Below, piece after piece: positions 13,362 to 16,154 of a stretch of 16,154 nt of DNA; position 1 is the stretch's first letter, and each line of letters starts with the position of its first letter. A program made the translations under genes and the position numbers. The notes beneath the pieces are model-generated. The model was given only the letters and a program-made list of their open reading frames with translations, was not told the origin of the DNA and did no database searches. The stretch comes from JBQTKD01 sp052386455 (GTDB lineage: Bacteria; Actinomycetota; Actinomycetes; Sporichthyales; Sporichthyaceae). The DNA is taken from NCBI GenBank assembly GCA_052386455.1, contig JBQTKD010000097.1:1-16154 (forward strand). Direction: 5' to 3'.

Positions 13362-16037
13362 ATGGCGAATGCGGGGCGGTTGCTGTTGCTGGACGGGCAC
13401 TCCCTGGCCTATCGGGCGTTCTACGCCCTGCCGGTGGAGAACTTCTCGACCACCACCGGCGCTCCCACGAACGCCGTGTACGGGTTCACCTCGATGCTCA
13501 TCAACACGCTGCGAGACGAGAAGCCGACACACCTCGCGGTGTGCTTCGACGTCTCTCGGGCGACGTTCCGGATGGAGGCGTTCCCGGAGTACAAGGCCAA
13601 CCGGACCTCGACGCCGGACGAGTTCCGCCCCCAGGTGTCCCTGATTCGCGAGGTACTCGACGCCCTGCGCATCCAGGTGCTGGCGGTGGAGGGGTACGAG
13701 GCGGACGACGTCATCGCGACGATGACCGTGCAGGCCGAGGCCGCGGGGTACGAGGTCTTGATCCTGTCCGGGGACCGGGACGCGTTCCAGCTCGTCTCGG
13801 ACAACGTCACGGTGCTCTATCCGAAGCGCGGCGTCTCGGAGCTGTCGCGGATGGATCCGGCGGCGGTCGAGGAGCGGTACGGGCTCGCACCCACGCAGTA
13901 CCCGGACTTCGCGGCGCTGCGCGGGGACCCGTCGGACAACCTGCCGTCCATCCCGAGCGTGGGGGAGAAGACCGCCGCGAAGTGGATCCGCGAGTTCGGT
14001 TCGCTCGACGAGCTGATCAACCGGATCGACGAGGTGAAGGGCAAGGTCGGCGACGCCCTGCGCGCGCACGTGACCGCGGTGATGCTCAACCGGCAGCTGA
14101 CCGAGCTGCGCCGAGACGTCCCGCTGGACGTCGGACCGGACGACCTCGAACTCAAGCCGTGGGACCGGGACGAGGTCCACCGCGTCTTCGACACCCTGCA
14201 GTTCCGCGTGCTGCGCGAGCGGCTCTGGGCCACGCTCGAGTCCGCGGAACCCGAGGCCGAGGCCGGCTTCGAGATCTCCGGCTCGGTGGTGGGGGCCGGC
14301 GAGCTCGCCGCGTGGCTGGCGGAGCACGCCTCCGGCGCGGAGCGCACCGGAGTGGACGTCGTCGGCACGTGGGGCCGGGGCACGGGCGTCGTGACCGGTC
14401 TCGCGCTGGCCGCCGCGGACGGCGAGGCCTGCTACCTGGACCCGGCGACCCTCGGCCCCGACGACGACAACGCGCTCGCCGCCTGGCTCGCCGACGCGTC
14501 CCGGCCCAAGGCGCTGCACGACGCCAAGGGCCCGACGCTCGCGCTGGCGGCCCACGGCTGGACGCTGGCCGGGATCGCGTGCGACACCGCCCTCGCGGCC
14601 TACCTCGCACTGCCGGGTCAACGGTCCTTCGACCTGTCCGACCTCGCGTTGCGCTTTCTGCACCGCGAGCTGCGCAACGACGCCGCCGACGAGGGCCAGC
14701 TGTCCTTCGACGGCGGGGACGAGCAGGCCGCCGCCGAGGCGTCGATGATCCGAGCGCGCGCGGTCATCGATCTGGCGGCCTACCTCGACAAGGACCTCGG
14801 CGAGCGCGGCGGGGCGGCGCTGCTGGAGCAGGTGGAGCTGCCGCTGGTCGAGGTGCTCGCCGATCTGGAGACCGTCGGGATCGCCGCCGACGCCGACTAC
14901 CTCGCGCAGCTCTCCGCGGAGTTCGGCGCCGGCGTGAAGGACGCGGAGCAGGCGGCGTTCGCCGTGCTCGGACACGAGGTGAACCTCGGCTCGCCGAAGC
15001 AGCTGCAGGTGGTGCTGTTCGAAGAGCTCGGGCTGCCGAAGACCAAGAAGATCAAGACCGGCTACACAACTGACGCCGAGTCACTTATCGATCTGTTCGA
15101 GAAGACCGAGCATCCGTTCCTCGAGCACCTGCTGCGCCACCGGGACGTGACCCGGCTCAAGTCGACCGTCGACGGCCTGCTGCCGATGCTCGACGACCAG
15201 AACCGGATCCACACGACGTTCAACCAGACGATCGCCGCCACCGGCCGGCTTTCCTCGACGGACCCGAACCTGCAGAACATCCCGATCCGCACCGAGGAAG
15301 GGCGGCGCATCCGCACCGCGTTCGTGTGCGGGCCGGGCTACGAGTCCCTGATGACTGCGGACTACAGCCAGATCGAGATGCGGATCATGGCGCACCTGTC
15401 CGAGGACGACGGGCTCAAGGAGGCCTTCGCCTCGGGAGAGGACCTGCACACGACCGTCGCCTCGCGGGTCTTCTCCGTGGCGCCCGACGAGGTCTCTCCG
15501 GCGCAGCGCGCGAAGATCAAGGCGATGTCCTACGGCCTGGCCTACGGGCTGTCGTCCTTCGGCCTGTCGCGCCAGTTGAAGATCTCCGTCGAGGAGGCCG
15601 CCGGCCTGCGCGACGAGTACTTCGCCCGCTTCGGCGGCGTGCGGGACTACCTGCACTCGGTGGTCGAGGTGGCGCGCCTGGAGGGGTACACCGAGACGAT
15701 CCTCGGTCGCCGCCGCTACCTGCCGGACCTGACCAGCGACAACCGCCAGCGCCGCGAGATGGCCGAGCGCATGGCCCTGAACGCCCCGATCCAGGGCTCG
15801 GCGGCGGACATCATCAAGGTCGCGATGCTCGGCGTGGACGGCGCCATAAAGGCCGCCGGCCTCCGCTCCCGGATGCTGCTGCAGGTCCACGACGAACTGG
15901 TCCTCGAAGTCGCCCCCGGCGAGCGCGAGGTCCTCGAGCAGCTGGTCCGCGACCAAATGGGCGGCGCCTACCCCCTGTCCGTTGCCCTCGACGTCTCCGT
16001 CGGCGTCGGCAAGAACTGGCACGACGCCGGCCACTAG
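13362..16037 (+). CDS. polA: DNA polymerase I with decayed proofreading domain
   Basis: This 891-residue polymerase fills gaps and removes RNA primers in replication and repair. The N-terminal 5' nuclease domain (about 1-290) has D11 in LLLLDGHS, EADD and SGDRDAF acidic clusters, and the helix-hairpin-helix region GDPSDNLPSIPSVGEKTA. The middle domain (about 320-490) has the 3'-5' exonuclease fold but appears inactive: the Exo I DxE reads D332-V-V, and the Exo II Asp is absent from LHDAKGPTLAL. The polymerase domain follows with DPNLQNIP, motif A around D667 (ADYSQIEMR), motif B (KAMSYGLAYG) with Y724 where E. coli has F762, and motif C H843-D844-E845. The ATG at 13362 is chosen because it immediately precedes the nuclease domain and has a -10 box 7 nt upstream. 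Length is normal for actinobacteria. Confidence 0.97.
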   Translation: MANAGRLLLLDGHSLAYRAFYALPVENFSTTTGAPTNAVYGFTSMLINTLRDEKPTHLAVCFDVSRATFRMEAFPEYKANRTSTPDEFRPQVSLIREVLDALRIQVLAVEGYEADDVIATMTVQAEAAGYEVLILSGDRDAFQLVSDNVTVLYPKRGVSELSRMDPAAVEERYGLAPTQYPDFAALRGDPSDNLPSIPSVGEKTAAKWIREFGSLDELINRIDEVKGKVGDALRAHVTAVMLNRQLTELRRDVPLDVGPDDLELKPWDRDEVHRVFDTLQFRVLRERLWATLESAEPEAEAGFEISGSVVGAGELAAWLAEHASGAERTGVDVVGTWGRGTGVVTGLALAAADGEACYLDPATLGPDDDNALAAWLADASRPKALHDAKGPTLALAAHGWTLAGIACDTALAAYLALPGQRSFDLSDLALRFLHRELRNDAADEGQLSFDGGDEQAAAEASMIRARAVIDLAAYLDKDLGERGGAALLEQVELPLVEVLADLETVGIAADADYLAQLSAEFGAGVKDAEQAAFAVLGHEVNLGSPKQLQVVLFEELGLPKTKKIKTGYTTDAESLIDLFEKTEHPFLEHLLRHRDVTRLKSTVDGLLPMLDDQNRIHTTFNQTIAATGRLSSTDPNLQNIPIRTEEGRRIRTAFVCGPGYESLMTADYSQIEMRIMAHLSEDDGLKEAFASGEDLHTTVASRVFSVAPDEVSPAQRAKIKAMSYGLAYGLSSFGLSRQLKISVEEAAGLRDEYFARFGGVRDYLHSVVEVARLEGYTETILGRRRYLPDLTSDNRQRREMAERMALNAPIQGSAADIIKVAMLGVDGAIKAAGLRSRMLLQVHDELVLEVAPGEREVLEQLVRDQMGGAYPLSVALDVSVGVGKNWHDAGH

Positions 16038-16055
16038 CGGGAGTTTCCCGGCTAG
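16034..16055. terminator. Hairpin at the end of polA
   Basis: CTAGCGGGA-GTT-TCCCGGCTAG pairs over 9 bp with one bulged C and includes the polA stop codon in its left arm. It is a weak candidate terminator with no T-tract. Confidence 0.4.
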
Positions 16056-16154
16056 CTCGGGTGTGCGCGGTGTTTCCGCTGGTCAGTAGGGGTTTTCGGG
16101 TGTGGGCGTGTATTACCCAATGGGTCAGCGGGTGGGTGCGTAGCGGTCGAGCGC
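16056..16154. other. Non-coding end of window after polA
   Basis: These 99 bases are G/T-rich on the plus strand and contain no supported gene start. A short palindrome ACCCA-A-TGGGT lies at 16115-16125 and several GGG runs occur, but their spacing does not make a convincing quadruplex. Confidence 0.5.

Noticed and set aside
11943..14975. Upstream extension of the livM frame through livH and polA
   Set aside because: Only the part from 11942 downward matches LivM; the rest is antisense or alternative-frame noise.
16115..16125. ACCCA-A-TGGGT as a CsoR or other operator
   Set aside because: Arms are short and G-tracts weaker than in the two copper boxes; no gene start is visible next to it.
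16088..16137. Possible G-quadruplex after polA
   Set aside because: GGG runs are present but the fourth tract is too far from the first three for a convincing intramolecular structure.
1..16154. Mobile elements, CRISPR arrays, phage or defence genes
   Set aside because: I saw no transposase, integrase, regularly spaced repeats or defence-type domains on either strand; the window is mostly ordinary chromosomal genes.

Overview
The window comes from a high-GC actinobacterium. Support for this is strong G/C at third codon positions, several GTG starts and apparently leaderless promoters, a PdtaR-type ANTAR regulator, a Pol I with a decayed proofreading domain and a six-cysteine secreted protein of actinobacterial style. 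The order or genus cannot be settled from the sequence alone.

Left part (1-6105, all plus strand). The window opens inside the C-terminal TPR region of a large regulatory ATPase or adenylate-cyclase-like protein. A tight three-gene membrane unit follows: a PepSY-TM (PiuB-like) protein, a DUF5134-like multi-spanning protein that overlaps it by 8 nt, and a Cu(+) P1B-1 ATPase (CopA). Two near-identical G-tract inverted repeats, AACCCCC(G/C)AGGGGTA, lie 36-37 nt before the PepSY gene and copA. They resemble CsoR operators and suggest one copper regulon with two entry points. A strong hairpin ends the block.

Middle (6106-7680). A minus-strand gene encodes a secreted or lipid-anchored six-cysteine protein of unknown function. 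It diverges from tRNA-Leu(CAA). Downstream of the tRNA is pdtaR, a receiver-ANTAR response regulator that probably acts on RNA.

Right part (7681-16154). A branched-chain/hydrophobic amino acid (HAAT) ABC transporter is split into two converging units. The substrate-binding lipoprotein livJ (plus) and the operon livH-livM-livG-livF (minus) meet at a strong bidirectional terminator. LivH has an unusual N-terminal extension: a signal peptide and a small secreted beta-sandwich-like domain in front of the permease. polA (DNA polymerase I) runs divergently from livH, and their first possible ATG codons overlap in a CATG tetranucleotide. The last 117 bases after polA hold a small hairpin and no gene that I can support.

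No mobile element, CRISPR array, rRNA or phage gene is visible. The least explained items are the paired CsoR-like boxes joining PepSY-TM and DUF5134 proteins to CopA, and the LivH fusion.
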